From positions 6,822,501 through 6,886,500 of the forward strand of contig NZ_VIGB01000003.1 in assembly GCF_006636205.1 (NCBI RefSeq): a stretch of 64,000 bases of DNA, written 5' to 3'. Position numbers and translations under genes: made by a program. Shown here in pieces: positions 41,909 through 49,732 of this stretch. The notes beneath the pieces were generated by a model that saw nothing but the letters and a program-made list of their open reading frames with translations, did not search any database and was not told the origin of the DNA. Numbering within the stretch: the first letter of the stretch is position 1; every line of letters starts with the position of its first letter. Origin of the DNA: Kitasatospora acidiphila (GTDB taxonomy: Bacteria; Actinomycetota; Actinomycetes; Streptomycetales; Streptomycetaceae).

Positions 41909-42870
41909 TGCAGGATCCCGAAGGCCAGCCAGCCGGGCAGCACCGGCAGCAGCACGGTGATCAGCCGGAACAGCACCACCGCGTTGAGGTTGTTCACGCC
42001 GGTGGTCTCCGCCAGCAGCGCCGTGGTGGCCAGCTCCACGCCGCCCACCCCGGCCGGCGTGGGCACCGCCGAGCCGAGCGCGTTGCCCAGCAGGAACGCC
42101 ACCGCGACCGCCGCGAACTTCGGATGGCCGCCGCAGGCCCGCACGCAGCAGTACAGCGTCCAGGCGTAGGTGATCGAGATCAGCAGCTGGCCGAGCATGC
42201 CGAACGCCAGGTGCCCCGGGTGCCGGGCCAGCTGCCGCAGCCGGCCCAGCGAGCCCTCGGTGAGCGGCACCACCTTGCGCAGCGCCCACCGGCGCAGCGT
42301 CGGCGCCACCACCAGGGCCACCGCGAGCAGCGCCAGCACCACCAGGCAGGCCATGATCGTCCAGCCCAGCACGGTGTCGTCCTTGGACGAGGTCGGGTCC
42401 GGCCGGAAGCCGGTGAGCCAGAGGAAGAAGGCGAGCTGGCCCAGGTGCAGACCAAGCCCGATCAGCTGGCCCGCGCCCACGCTGGAGGCGGCCGGCCCGG
42501 GCGCTATCCCGGCCCGCAGCAGCAGCCGGGTGTTCAGCGCCATCCCGCCGAAGCCGCCCGGCGCCACCAGTCGCACGAAGGAGCCGGCCAGCTGCGCCAA
42601 CCCGGCTCTCGCGAAACCTATCCGCTCCGGCACGAAGCCGAGGAAGCCCATGGTGGCGGCCAGGTAGCTGGCGGCCATGCCCACCACCGACAGCGCCGTC
42701 CACCCCGGGTCGACGCCCTCCACCAGGCGGATCGGATCGACCGAGGAGTGCGTGCCCTCCAGGTAGAGCATGACGGCGAAGACCAGCACTCCCGCCACGG
42801 TGATCATCGTCCGTGGGCGGAGCCAGGCCGGCCTGCGGACCGATTGCGTCTGCGGTGTCCCCCTTGTCAC
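41890..42870 (-). CDS. UPF0104/lysylphosphatidylglycerol synthase TM-domain-like membrane protein
   Basis: A 326-residue polytopic membrane protein with eight or more hydrophobic helices. UPF0104 signatures: LAQLAGSFVRLVAPGGFGGMALNT, GAGQLIGLGLHLGQLAFFLW region, VAVAFLLGNALGSAVPTPAG and GVGGVELATTALLAETTGVN, plus LITVLLPVLPGWLAFG. These resemble the flippase-like domain of lysylphosphatidylglycerol synthetase without the catalytic half, and may move lipids or glycolipids. GTG at 42870. Its 3' end is duplicated in tandem. Confidence 0.87.
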   Translation of the reverse strand: MTRGTPQTQSVRRPAWLRPRTMITVAGVLVFAVMLYLEGTHSSVDPIRLVEGVDPGWTALSVVGMAASYLAATMGFLGFVPERIGFARAGLAQLAGSFVRLVAPGGFGGMALNTRLLLRAGIAPGPAASSVGAGQLIGLGLHLGQLAFFLWLTGFRPDPTSSKDDTVLGWTIMACLVVLALLAVALVVAPTLRRWALRKVVPLTEGSLGRLRQLARHPGHLAFGMLGQLLISITYAWTLYCCVRACGGHPKFAAVAVAFLLGNALGSAVPTPAGVGGVELATTALLAETTGVNNLNAVVLFRLITVLLPVLPGWLAFGILQRHKAL

Positions 42871-42963
42871 CGATGCATGGTTTCACGGAGGTAACAGCGT
42901 CCGCTTACTCCTCAGGTATGACTTGCGGATAGCCCTGAGGGGTACCTGGGATGGATTCCGGCG

Positions 42964-43005
42964 CCCCGGGGTGGACTCCGACTTAGCCCCGGGGTGGACT
43001 CCGAC
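42964..43005. repeat. 19-base direct repeat
   Basis: CCCCGGGGTGGACTCCGAC at 42964-42982 and again at 42987-43005, separated by TTAG, in the gap upstream of the next plus-strand gene. Confidence 0.85.
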
Positions 43006-43048
43006 GCCTCACGCCGCCCTTACCCAGGGGCATGACATACTCCGATCC

Positions 43049-43711
43049 GTGACCACCTGCCTGACCACCCGGACGCTGCGCGCGCTGTTCTTCGCCGCGC
43101 TGGCCGTTCCGCTGGCCGCGGCCGGGCAGGTAGTGGTCACCGGGCGCCCGCTGCCGCTGAACCTGCTGGCCGGCGCCGCCGTGGTGGTCTTCGGCGCCGC
43201 GCTGCTGCCGGCCGGGGTCGAGCGGGGCTTCCTGCAGATCGCGGCCCTGCTGCTGCCGGTCGAGCTGCTCCTCAACACCACCTTCAACCTGGGCCAGGAC
43301 ACCTGTGCCCCAGCGCCCGGTGCCGCGCTGCGCGGGCCGTCCCACGGCCTCGACCTGATGGTCTGCGGCGGCGGCTCGGTCGGCGGCGGCGCCGACGGGT
43401 TCCTCAACCTGGCGCCCGCCGTGCTGGAGCTGCTGCTGCTCGCCGTGCACGTCACGGTCACCCTGGTCGCCGCGTGCTGCCTGCGGCTGGCCGACGCCGC
43501 CCTGGTGCGGCTGCCAGAGCTGGTCGCCGCGCTGGCCCGGCTGGCGGCCCCCGCGCTGCGCGCCCTGCTGCTGCTCGCCCCGCTGCCGGTCCGCCCGGCC
43601 CCGGGCGTGCCGCTGCCGGAACCGCGCCCCGAGCACGCCCCGACCGAGGACCTGCCGCTCTCCCCGTCCCGTCGCCGCGGTCCGCCGGCGTCGTTCGCGC
43701 TCGCCTGCTGA
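43049..43711 (+). CDS. Membrane protein of unknown function
   Basis: A 220-residue protein with about four hydrophobic stretches: LRALFFAALAVPLAAAGQVV, the next around LNLLAGAAVVVFGAALLPAG, a third around LQIAALLLPVELLLNTTFNL and a fourth near LELLLLAVHVTVTLVAACCL. An external-type loop (DTCAPAPGAAL, MVCGGGSVGGG) has two Cys and the tail is Pro/Arg-rich. No family recognised. GTG at 43049 with CATACT ending 9 bases upstream, so leaderless transcription is likely. Confidence 0.6.
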   Translation: MTTCLTTRTLRALFFAALAVPLAAAGQVVVTGRPLPLNLLAGAAVVVFGAALLPAGVERGFLQIAALLLPVELLLNTTFNLGQDTCAPAPGAALRGPSHGLDLMVCGGGSVGGGADGFLNLAPAVLELLLLAVHVTVTLVAACCLRLADAALVRLPELVAALARLAAPALRALLLLAPLPVRPAPGVPLPEPRPEHAPTEDLPLSPSRRRGPPASFALAC

Positions 43712-43871
43712 CGCCTCCCCCTGAGCGGGGGAATGCCGCGGGCGTGCGATGCCGACCGCCGCAGCAACCAGCGCTGGTGAACACCACCCCGCGCACAGCT
43801 GCCGGCTCCCGACATCCCGCAGCGAACCAGCGCCGGCGCACCCGAGGCCCGGCGCGGACTGGACATCTCCC

Positions 43872-44684
43872 ATGAGCAGCAACGCGAAGAAGAAGCCCAC
43901 CCACGCCGAGCAGCAGGCCGCCCGCCGGGAGCGGCTGCAGCAGGCCATGCTCGCCGAGAAGCGTGCCCAGCGGACCCGCCGCCAGGTGACGATCGGCGTG
44001 TCCGGCGCGCTCGCCCTGCTGCTGGTCGGCGGCGTGGCGATAGCCGTCAACAGCGCCGGCTCCTCGCACTCCGCGTCGACCGCGGCCGCCAGCAGCGGGC
44101 CGCTGGTCACCCCGGCCAACACCAGCGGCGACGGCACCGTGATCACCTACGGCAAGCCGGACGCCGCGCACACCCTGGCCGTCTACGAGGACTTCCGCTG
44201 CCCGATCTGCGAGAAGTTCGAGACCACCAACGGCGCGACCGTGCAGCAGCTCGCCGACAACGGCGACTACAAGATCGATTACCACCTGGCCGCCTTCCTG
44301 GACGACAACCTGGGCGGCAAGGGCTCGATCACCGCGCTGGCCGCGGCCGGCGCGGCGCTCAACCAGAGCGTGGCCGACTTCAAGAAGTTCCACGACGTGC
44401 TCTACGCGAACCAGCCGAACGAGCGCACCGACGGCTTCGGCGACGTCAACAAGATCCTCGACCTGGCCGGCAAGGTGCCCGGCCTGAAGACCGACGCCTT
44501 CACGGCCGCGGTCAAGGACGGCACCTACCTGCCGTGGGCGCAGAAGGTGGCCGCCGCCTTCGACAGCAGCGGCGTCACCGGCACCCCGACCATGAAGTTC
44601 GACGGCAAGCAGCTGAACCTGTTCGACAACCAGGGCACCCCGGTCAGCGCCGACACCTTCAAGCAGCAGGTCGGCGCGAAATGA
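43872..44684 (+). CDS. DsbA-like thioredoxin-fold protein, membrane-anchored
   Basis: A 270-residue exported oxidoreductase. Basic N-terminus (AKKKPTHAEQQAARRERLQQ), single membrane anchor (VTIGVSGALALLLVGGVAIA), Ser/Ala linker, then a DsbA thioredoxin fold: YEDFRCPICEKFETTNGATV with the CPIC active site and cis-Pro loop GVTGTPTMKFDG. In actinobacteria such proteins with VKOR oxidise exported proteins. It overlaps the VKOR gene by 4 bases (ATGA), so they are translationally coupled. Confidence 0.9.
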   Translation: MSSNAKKKPTHAEQQAARRERLQQAMLAEKRAQRTRRQVTIGVSGALALLLVGGVAIAVNSAGSSHSASTAAASSGPLVTPANTSGDGTVITYGKPDAAHTLAVYEDFRCPICEKFETTNGATVQQLADNGDYKIDYHLAAFLDDNLGGKGSITALAAAGAALNQSVADFKKFHDVLYANQPNERTDGFGDVNKILDLAGKVPGLKTDAFTAAVKDGTYLPWAQKVAAAFDSSGVTGTPTMKFDGKQLNLFDNQGTPVSADTFKQQVGAK

Positions 44685-45262
44685 CCAGGGCCTACGGCTG
44701 GCTGCTGGCGGTGGCCGGGGCACTGGGCCTGGCCGCCTCCGCCGAACTCACCCTGGACAAGATCCGGCTGCTGGAGAACCCGAACTACGTCCCCGGCTGC
44801 AACATCAACCCGATCATCAGCTGCGGGTCCGTGATGCGGACCGAGCAGGCCTCGGTGTTCGGGTTCCCCAACCCGCTGCTCGGGCTGGTCGGCTTCGCCG
44901 TGGTGCTGGCCACCGCGGCGGGGCTGGCGGCCGGGGCCAGGTACCGGCGGTGGTACTGGCTGGGCCTGCAGGCGGGCACGCTGCTCGGGGTGGTGATGGT
45001 GCACTGGCTGATCGGGCAGTCGCTCTACTCGATCGGCGCGCTCTGCCCGTACTGCATGGTGGTGTGGGCGGTGACCATCCTGCTGTTCTGGTACACCACG
45101 CTGGCCAACCTGCGTACCGGAGCCATTCCGGTCTCGGGCCGACTGCGGCCGGTGGTACGGGAGTTGGACCGCTACCACTGGGTGGTGCCGGTGCTCTGGT
45201 ACGGGGTGATCGCACTCATGGTGCTCAACCGGTTCTGGTACTACTGGCGGACGCTGCTCTGA
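44681..45262 (+). CDS. Vitamin K epoxide reductase (VKOR) homologue
   Basis: A 193-residue four- to five-helix membrane protein of the VKOR family, which re-oxidises DsbA-like proteins and passes electrons to quinone. Conserved Cys: external loop NPNYVPGCNINPIISCG (the shuttle pair) and active-site CPYC in SIGALCPYCMVVWAV near the quinone site. Also conserved are the Ser/Asn residues of FGFPNPLLGLVGFA. Its ATG at 44681 lies in the ATGA overlap with the DsbA-like gene; together they form a complete oxidative folding unit at the membrane. Confidence 0.93.
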   Translation: MTRAYGWLLAVAGALGLAASAELTLDKIRLLENPNYVPGCNINPIISCGSVMRTEQASVFGFPNPLLGLVGFAVVLATAAGLAAGARYRRWYWLGLQAGTLLGVVMVHWLIGQSLYSIGALCPYCMVVWAVTILLFWYTTLANLRTGAIPVSGRLRPVVRELDRYHWVVPVLWYGVIALMVLNRFWYYWRTLL

Positions 45263-45475
45263 CGGCGGGCGGGCGGCGGTGAACCGTGCGCATACGGTGG
45301 GCCGTCCGCCGAGGGCGGGCCGGTTGCCGGTGGTTGCGTCGATTGCGTCGACGCGGCAATTCGTCAACGCGTCAATTCGTCATGGAATTGCGCGGGTTCG
45401 GCAACAGGCCCGTCCCGGCGGGAGTGCGAACCGCGGCCCAGGGCATCTGGGTCAGTACCGGAAGGAGTACCCGCC

Positions 45476-46159
45476 ATGCCCCCGAAGTCGCTTCCCAAGC
45501 TCACCGCCGTCGCCCTGCTGGCCGGGCTGGCGCTGACCGCCTGCTCGTCCTCGTCCTCGTCAGGCTCGACGCACACCTCCAGCCCCAGCGCTCCGTCGAC
45601 CGGAACCGGCGGTTCGTCCACGCCGACCGGCGAGGCCTCACAGGTACCGACGCCGGGACGCGGGGCGACCGGAAGCATCAGCTCGCCGGCGGCCCACCCG
45701 TCGATCCCGGCCACCGGCGGCAGCCCGGTGGCGGCGAGCGGCCAGCAGTGCACCAGCGCGCAGCTCACCGTCGCCCAGACCGACGAGAACGCCGGCGCAG
45801 GCCAGATGGGCTTCACCATCACCTTCACCAACACCTCCGACCGGTCCTGCACCATGGACGGCTACCCGGGCGTCTCCTACGAGGCGGTGGCCGGCAAGCC
45901 CACCGGGGCTCCGGCAGCACGCAGTGGCGCCTCGTACCACACCGTGACGCTGGCCCCGCACGGCACGGCCGGCGCCACCTTCCAGGACGCCAACGGCCAG
46001 AGCGGCTACGACCCCGGCACCTGCCAGCTCACCGACGCCACCGGCCTCAAGGTCTACCCGCCGGGCGAGCGCACCGCGCTCTTCCTGCCCTGGAAGACCC
46101 AGCACTGCACGGGATCGGGGGTGCATCCGGCCACGATCGGCCCGGTCACCCAGGGATGA
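45476..46159 (+). CDS. DUF4232 lipoprotein
   Basis: A 227-residue lipoprotein with a lipobox (VALLAGLALTACSSSSSSGS; Cys at about 23), a long Ser/Thr/Gly linker and a DUF4232 beta domain: AGQMGFTITFTNTSDRSCTM, DGYPGVSYEAVAGKPTGAP, and LTDATGLKVYPPGERTALFL. DUF4232 domains are found in secreted actinobacterial proteins; function unknown. AAGGAG 8 bases ahead of ATG 45476. Between it and VKOR are short direct repeats (CAATTCGTC twice) in the gap at about 45357-45377. Confidence 0.88.
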   Translation: MPPKSLPKLTAVALLAGLALTACSSSSSSGSTHTSSPSAPSTGTGGSSTPTGEASQVPTPGRGATGSISSPAAHPSIPATGGSPVAASGQQCTSAQLTVAQTDENAGAGQMGFTITFTNTSDRSCTMDGYPGVSYEAVAGKPTGAPAARSGASYHTVTLAPHGTAGATFQDANGQSGYDPGTCQLTDATGLKVYPPGERTALFLPWKTQHCTGSGVHPATIGPVTQG

Positions 46160-46198
46160 CCGGGTGAGCGCAGACGGCTCCGCGTGTGGTTGAACGCG

Positions 46199-46224
46199 AC
46201 CTGGGGTAGACGCGTACCCCAGGT
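46199..46224. terminator. Inverted repeat, terminator or operator
   Basis: ACCTGGGGTA (46199-46208), loop GACGCG, TACCCCAGGT (46215-46224): perfect 10-base stem 39 bases after the DUF4232 gene and 44 bases ahead of the next start. Confidence 0.65.
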
Positions 46225-46268
46225 TGGAGCGGCTGGGCAGCCGCGCCACACACGGACGGAGCAATACC

Positions 46269-46829
46269 ATGTCCACCATCCGCCGGGTCGGATTGCTGGC
46301 GGCCTCCGGGGCCGCCGCCGTCGCCTTCGCCACCGCCTGCGGCTCCAGCGGGTACCACAGCAGCACCACGCCGCCGCCGAGCGGGCCCAGCAGCACCGCG
46401 CCCATGACGCCGTCGCCCGGGCAATCGGCGACCACGGTCAAGGTGACCAACAACGGCAGCCTGAGCCAGATCCTCACCGACTCCAACGGCTTCACGCTGT
46501 ACCGCTTCGACGTCGACAGCAACAACCCGCCCACCTCCAACTGCAACACCGGCTGCATCGACACCTGGTCGCCCGCCACCGTGACCGGCCAGCCGACCGG
46601 CACCGGCGTGGACGCCTCGCAGCTGTCCACCATCACCCGGCCCGACGGCACCAAGCAGCTGACCTTCCACGGCTGGCCGCTCTACCGCTACTCCGGGGAC
46701 AGCAAGGCTGGCCAGACCAACGGGCAGGCCATCGGCGGCACTTGGTGGGCCGTGACGCCGAGCGGCGGCAAGGCGATGGCGGCCTCCAGCAGTCCGACGG
46801 CACCGCCCAGCACCGGCGGCGGCTACTGA
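46269..46829 (+). CDS. COG4315-type secreted lipoprotein
   Basis: A 186-residue lipoprotein (lipobox GLLAASGAAAVAFATACGSS). The mature part has the two repeats of COG4315: GSLSQILTDSNGFTLYRFDVD with NNPPTSNCNTGCIDTWSPAT, and LTFHGWPLYRYSGDSKAGQT with GQAIGGTWWAVTPSG. Members bind unknown ligands; genes of this type are often next to ECF sigma/anti-sigma pairs, as here (33 bases to the sigma gene). Confidence 0.9.
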   Translation: MSTIRRVGLLAASGAAAVAFATACGSSGYHSSTTPPPSGPSSTAPMTPSPGQSATTVKVTNNGSLSQILTDSNGFTLYRFDVDSNNPPTSNCNTGCIDTWSPATVTGQPTGTGVDASQLSTITRPDGTKQLTFHGWPLYRYSGDSKAGQTNGQAIGGTWWAVTPSGGKAMAASSSPTAPPSTGGGY

Positions 46830-46861
46830 CGAGCCGTCAGGAAGCGTGAGATGAGGTCGAC

Positions 46862-47419
46862 GTGCGCCAGGACGGGCTCATGACCGAGGAGCGCGGGCAG
46901 GCTCCCGGGGGCCGCACCGACGAGGAGCTGATGCGGGCCCTCTACCGGGAGCACGCCGGCCCGCTGCTCGGGTTCGTGATCCACCTGGTCGGCGGCGACC
47001 GGCAGCGGGCCGAGGACGTGGTACAGGAGACGCTGGTCCGGGCCTGGCGGCACGCGGACCAGCTGCAGACGGCGACCGGGTCGGTGCGGCCCTGGCTGGT
47101 CACGGTGGCGCGGCGGATCGTCATCGACAGCCACCGGCGCACCTTGGCCCGGCCGCCCGAGACCGACGCGGCGCCGCTCGAACTGCTCCCGGCCCCGGAC
47201 GAGACCGAGCGGGCGCTGAAGATGATGGCGATCACCGACGCACTGGGCGCGCTCACCCGGGCCCACCGCGAGGTGATCGTGGAGACGTACCTCAGGGGCC
47301 GCTCGGTCGCCGAGGCGGCGGCCGAACTCGGCATCCCGGAAGGTACCGTGAAGTCGCGGGTGTACTACGCACTGCGATCCCTGCGGGTCGCACTGGAGGA
47401 ACGAGGGGTGACGTCATGA
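46862..47419 (+). CDS. ECF RNA polymerase sigma factor
   Basis: A 185-residue extracytoplasmic function sigma factor. Region 2: LYREHAGPLLGFVIHLVGGD, RAEDVVQETLVRAWRHAD, VRPWLVTVARRIVIDSHRR; region 4: LGALTRAHREVIVETYLRGR and AAAELGIPEGTVKSRVYYAL. The next gene, its zinc anti-sigma, overlaps the stop by 4 bases (ATGA). GTG at 46862 with GAGG ahead, or ATG at 46880. SigK/SigL-like (COG4315 and zinc anti-sigma neighbours). Confidence 0.93.
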   Translation: MRQDGLMTEERGQAPGGRTDEELMRALYREHAGPLLGFVIHLVGGDRQRAEDVVQETLVRAWRHADQLQTATGSVRPWLVTVARRIVIDSHRRTLARPPETDAAPLELLPAPDETERALKMMAITDALGALTRAHREVIVETYLRGRSVAEAAAELGIPEGTVKSRVYYALRSLRVALEERGVTS

Positions 47420-48159
47420 CCGAGTACCGGTCCTGGGCGGACCCCAACGGCCCGGACGATCCCCACCTGGACGTCGGCGCCTATGTGCTCGGCCTGCTGG
47501 ACGGCGCCGACCGGACGACGTTCGAGACGCACCTCGCCGACTGCCCGCGCTGCCAGGCGGAGGTGACGCGCCTCGGCGCCCTGGAGCCGCTGCTCGCCGA
47601 GTACGCGGCCGGCGGCGCGGAGCCCGTGGAGCCCAGCGCGCGGCTGCTGGACGGGCTGCTCGACGAGGTCGCGGCGGGCCGCCGGCGACAGACCGTGCGG
47701 CGGCGCTGGCTGGTCGCGGTGGCGGCCGCCCTGGTGCTCGGCGGCCCCGCCGCGACCGCCGTGGTGATGGACGCGACCGTGGCGACCACCGCTACCGCGC
47801 CCGCCAGCCCGTCGGCCACCGCGCCCGCCACCGGGCCCCTCGCCACCAGCAGCGCCACCGGCCCCGGCGGGGCCAAGGCCACCGTGGGCGTGGCCCCCAG
47901 CGCCTGGGGCAGCACCATCAGCCTGACGCTCTCCGGCGTGACCGGGCCGCGCACCTGCGACCTGGTCGCCGTCTCCGACTACGGCACCCACCAGACCGTC
48001 AGCACCTGGACAGTCCCGGGGGGCGGGTACGGAAGCTCCGCCCCGCAGCTCCACATCACGGGCGGCACCGGCTTCGCACCCGGCGACCTGACCCACTTCG
48101 AGGTGCGGGATCTGACGACCGGACAGCTCTTGGTCTCCGTCCCCGCGCCGGCTCGCTGA
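47416..48159 (+). CDS. Zinc-type anti-sigma factor, membrane-anchored
   Basis: A 247-residue anti-sigma with a zinc-binding domain at the N-terminus (H39, C43, C46 in THLADCPRCQAEV), one membrane segment near 98-118 (WLVAVAAALVLGGPAATAVV), and an extracytoplasmic domain with VGVAPSAWGSTISLTLSGVT and HFEVRDLTTGQLLVSVPA. It holds the upstream sigma factor until a signal outside releases it by proteolysis. ATGA overlap with the sigma gene. Confidence 0.92.
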   Translation: MTEYRSWADPNGPDDPHLDVGAYVLGLLDGADRTTFETHLADCPRCQAEVTRLGALEPLLAEYAAGGAEPVEPSARLLDGLLDEVAAGRRRQTVRRRWLVAVAAALVLGGPAATAVVMDATVATTATAPASPSATAPATGPLATSSATGPGGAKATVGVAPSAWGSTISLTLSGVTGPRTCDLVAVSDYGTHQTVSTWTVPGGGYGSSAPQLHITGGTGFAPGDLTHFEVRDLTTGQLLVSVPAPAR

Positions 48160-48192
48160 CCGATTGTCAGTGCCGACTGCCATGATCGGCGG

Positions 48193-48843
48193 ATGACCAC
48201 CTTGCGCGCCAACATCAGCGAGTACTGGGACGCCGCCGCTCCCTCCTTCGACCAGGAGCCCGACCACGGGCTCGGCTCGGCCGAGACCAGGGCCGCCTGG
48301 GCCGCGCGGCTGACCGACTGGCTGCCCGCCACCCCCGGCGAGGTGCTGGACGCGGGCTGCGGCACCGGCTCGCTGGCACTGCTCGCCGCCGCGGCCGGGC
48401 ACCGGGTGACCGGAGTGGACTGCGCGCCCGCCATGGTCGCGCGGGCCCGCGCCAAGTTCGCCGCCGCCGGGCTCAGTGGCACCTTCCTGATCGGGGACGC
48501 CGCAGAGCCGCCCACCGGAGACGCGAAGTTCGACGTGGTGCTGGCCCGCCACCTGCTCTGGACGCTGCCCGACCCGGCCGCCGCACTGCGCTCCTGGGCC
48601 GAACGGCTGCGCCCCGGCGGCCGGTTGGTGCTGGTCGAGGGCCGCTGGCGGCAGAGCGCCGACCCGAAGCCGTATGTGCCGGGTGCCGGCGAGCTGCCCT
48701 GGGCCGGTGGCGTCGGAGCGGCCCAACTGGGCGCGTCGGTGGCCGAGTTGGGCCTGCCGGTCCGGGTGGTGGACCTGTCGGGTGACGACGTGCTGTGGGG
48801 GCGGGCCGTGGACGACGAGCGGTACGCACTGATCGCGGGGTAG
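48193..48843 (+). CDS. Class I SAM-dependent methyltransferase
   Basis: A 216-residue methyltransferase. Motif I VLDAGCGTGSLALLAAAAGH, motif II GVDCAPAMVARARAKFA, post motif FDVVLARHLLWTLPDPAAAL, and motif with LRPGGRLVLVEGRW. Cytoplasmic; it methylates a small molecule or metabolite, unknown. It follows the anti-sigma gene by 33 bases and may be read from the same unit. Length is normal. Confidence 0.88.
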   Translation: MTTLRANISEYWDAAAPSFDQEPDHGLGSAETRAAWAARLTDWLPATPGEVLDAGCGTGSLALLAAAAGHRVTGVDCAPAMVARARAKFAAAGLSGTFLIGDAAEPPTGDAKFDVVLARHLLWTLPDPAAALRSWAERLRPGGRLVLVEGRWRQSADPKPYVPGAGELPWAGGVGAAQLGASVAELGLPVRVVDLSGDDVLWGRAVDDERYALIAG

Positions 48844-48896
48844 CTGCTCGGGGGCGGCTGGGCGCCCCGAGGCGCTGACCTACCGCTGGTGAGTCA

Positions 48897-49565
48897 TCAG
48901 TGGTAGGTCCAGCTCTGGTTGGTCCAGCCGTTGCAGGCCCAGAGCTGGACCTTGGCGCCGTTCTTGCCGATGGTGTTGGTGTCGCCGTCCAAGCACTCCC
49001 CCTGGTCGGAGTTCCGCAGGATGGAGCCGTTCCAGGTCCAGGTCTGGTTGGTCCAGCCGTTGCAGCCCCAGAGCTGGACCTTGGCGCCGTTCTTGGGGAT
49101 GGTGTTGGTGTCGCCGTCCAGGCACTGCATGGCCTCGCCGTTCTGCAGCGTGTAGTACCCGGCCGGCTGGCCCGCGACCGGCGTCCAGTACCAGCTCTGG
49201 TTGTCCCAGCCGTTGCAGCCCCACAGCTGCACGACGGCGCCGTTGTTGGGGATCGTGTTGCGGTCGCCGTCCAGACACTGGCCGCCGTCGTTGTTGGTGA
49301 ACGCCTTGGTGCGGTAGGTGATCTTCGCCGAGTCGGTCCCGGCCGGGAGGGTGCTCGCGTGCGACCCGACGCCGGGGATCTGGTTGGGCGAGGCGACGTC
49401 GATGACGGTCCGGCCGGCGGCCGGGTCGGACGACGGCCGGGCGGCGGGCTGCGCCGGAGCGGGGGAGGCGCCCCGACCGCCGGCCTGGGCCGGCTGGCCG
49501 GCGGCGGCCAGGGTCAGGGCGCTGGTCGCGACCAGAAGGGCGAGGGAGAGCCGGTTGATGCGCAT
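48897..49565 (-). CDS. Secreted ricin-type beta-trefoil lectin
   Basis: A 222-residue exported protein. Signal peptide (RINRLSLALLVATSALTLAA), Ala/Pro linker, then three RICIN repeats from about 90 on: CLDGDRNTIPNNGAVVQLWG, CLDGDTNTIPKNGAKVQLWG and CLDGDTNTIGKNGAKVQLWA, each ended by a QxW motif (NQSWYW, NQTWTW, NQSWTYH). Binds sugars, probably galactose/xylan type. No catalytic domain is attached. RBS AAGGA ahead of ATG 49565. Confidence 0.92.
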   Translation of the reverse strand: MRINRLSLALLVATSALTLAAAGQPAQAGGRGASPAPAQPAARPSSDPAAGRTVIDVASPNQIPGVGSHASTLPAGTDSAKITYRTKAFTNNDGGQCLDGDRNTIPNNGAVVQLWGCNGWDNQSWYWTPVAGQPAGYYTLQNGEAMQCLDGDTNTIPKNGAKVQLWGCNGWTNQTWTWNGSILRNSDQGECLDGDTNTIGKNGAKVQLWACNGWTNQSWTYH

Positions 49566-49680
49566 GGGAGGTCCTTAGCTAGACCCGGAGCGGAGCGGCA
49601 ATCGATCCGCATACGGTGTTATACGGGTCGGTCAGGACGCGAATCAAGCGAGTCAGAAATAGCATGACGATATGAAAACG

Positions 49681-49717
49681 ACTGGGGTGGCGATGCCGGA
49701 AGCACCGCCACCCCAGT
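49681..49717. terminator. Terminator after cobN
   Basis: ACTGGGGTGGCG (49681-49692), 13-base loop, CGCCACCCCAGT (49706-49717): perfect 12-base stem just after the cobN stop on the minus strand. Confidence 0.75.
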
Positions 49718-49732
49718 GGAGTTGACGCCCGA

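Noticed and set aside
48880..48920. Inverted repeat GACCTACC...GGTAGGTC at the end of the lectin gene as terminator
   Set aside because: Only 8 paired bases with a long loop and it overlaps coding sequence; too weak to call beside the strong terminators seen elsewhere.
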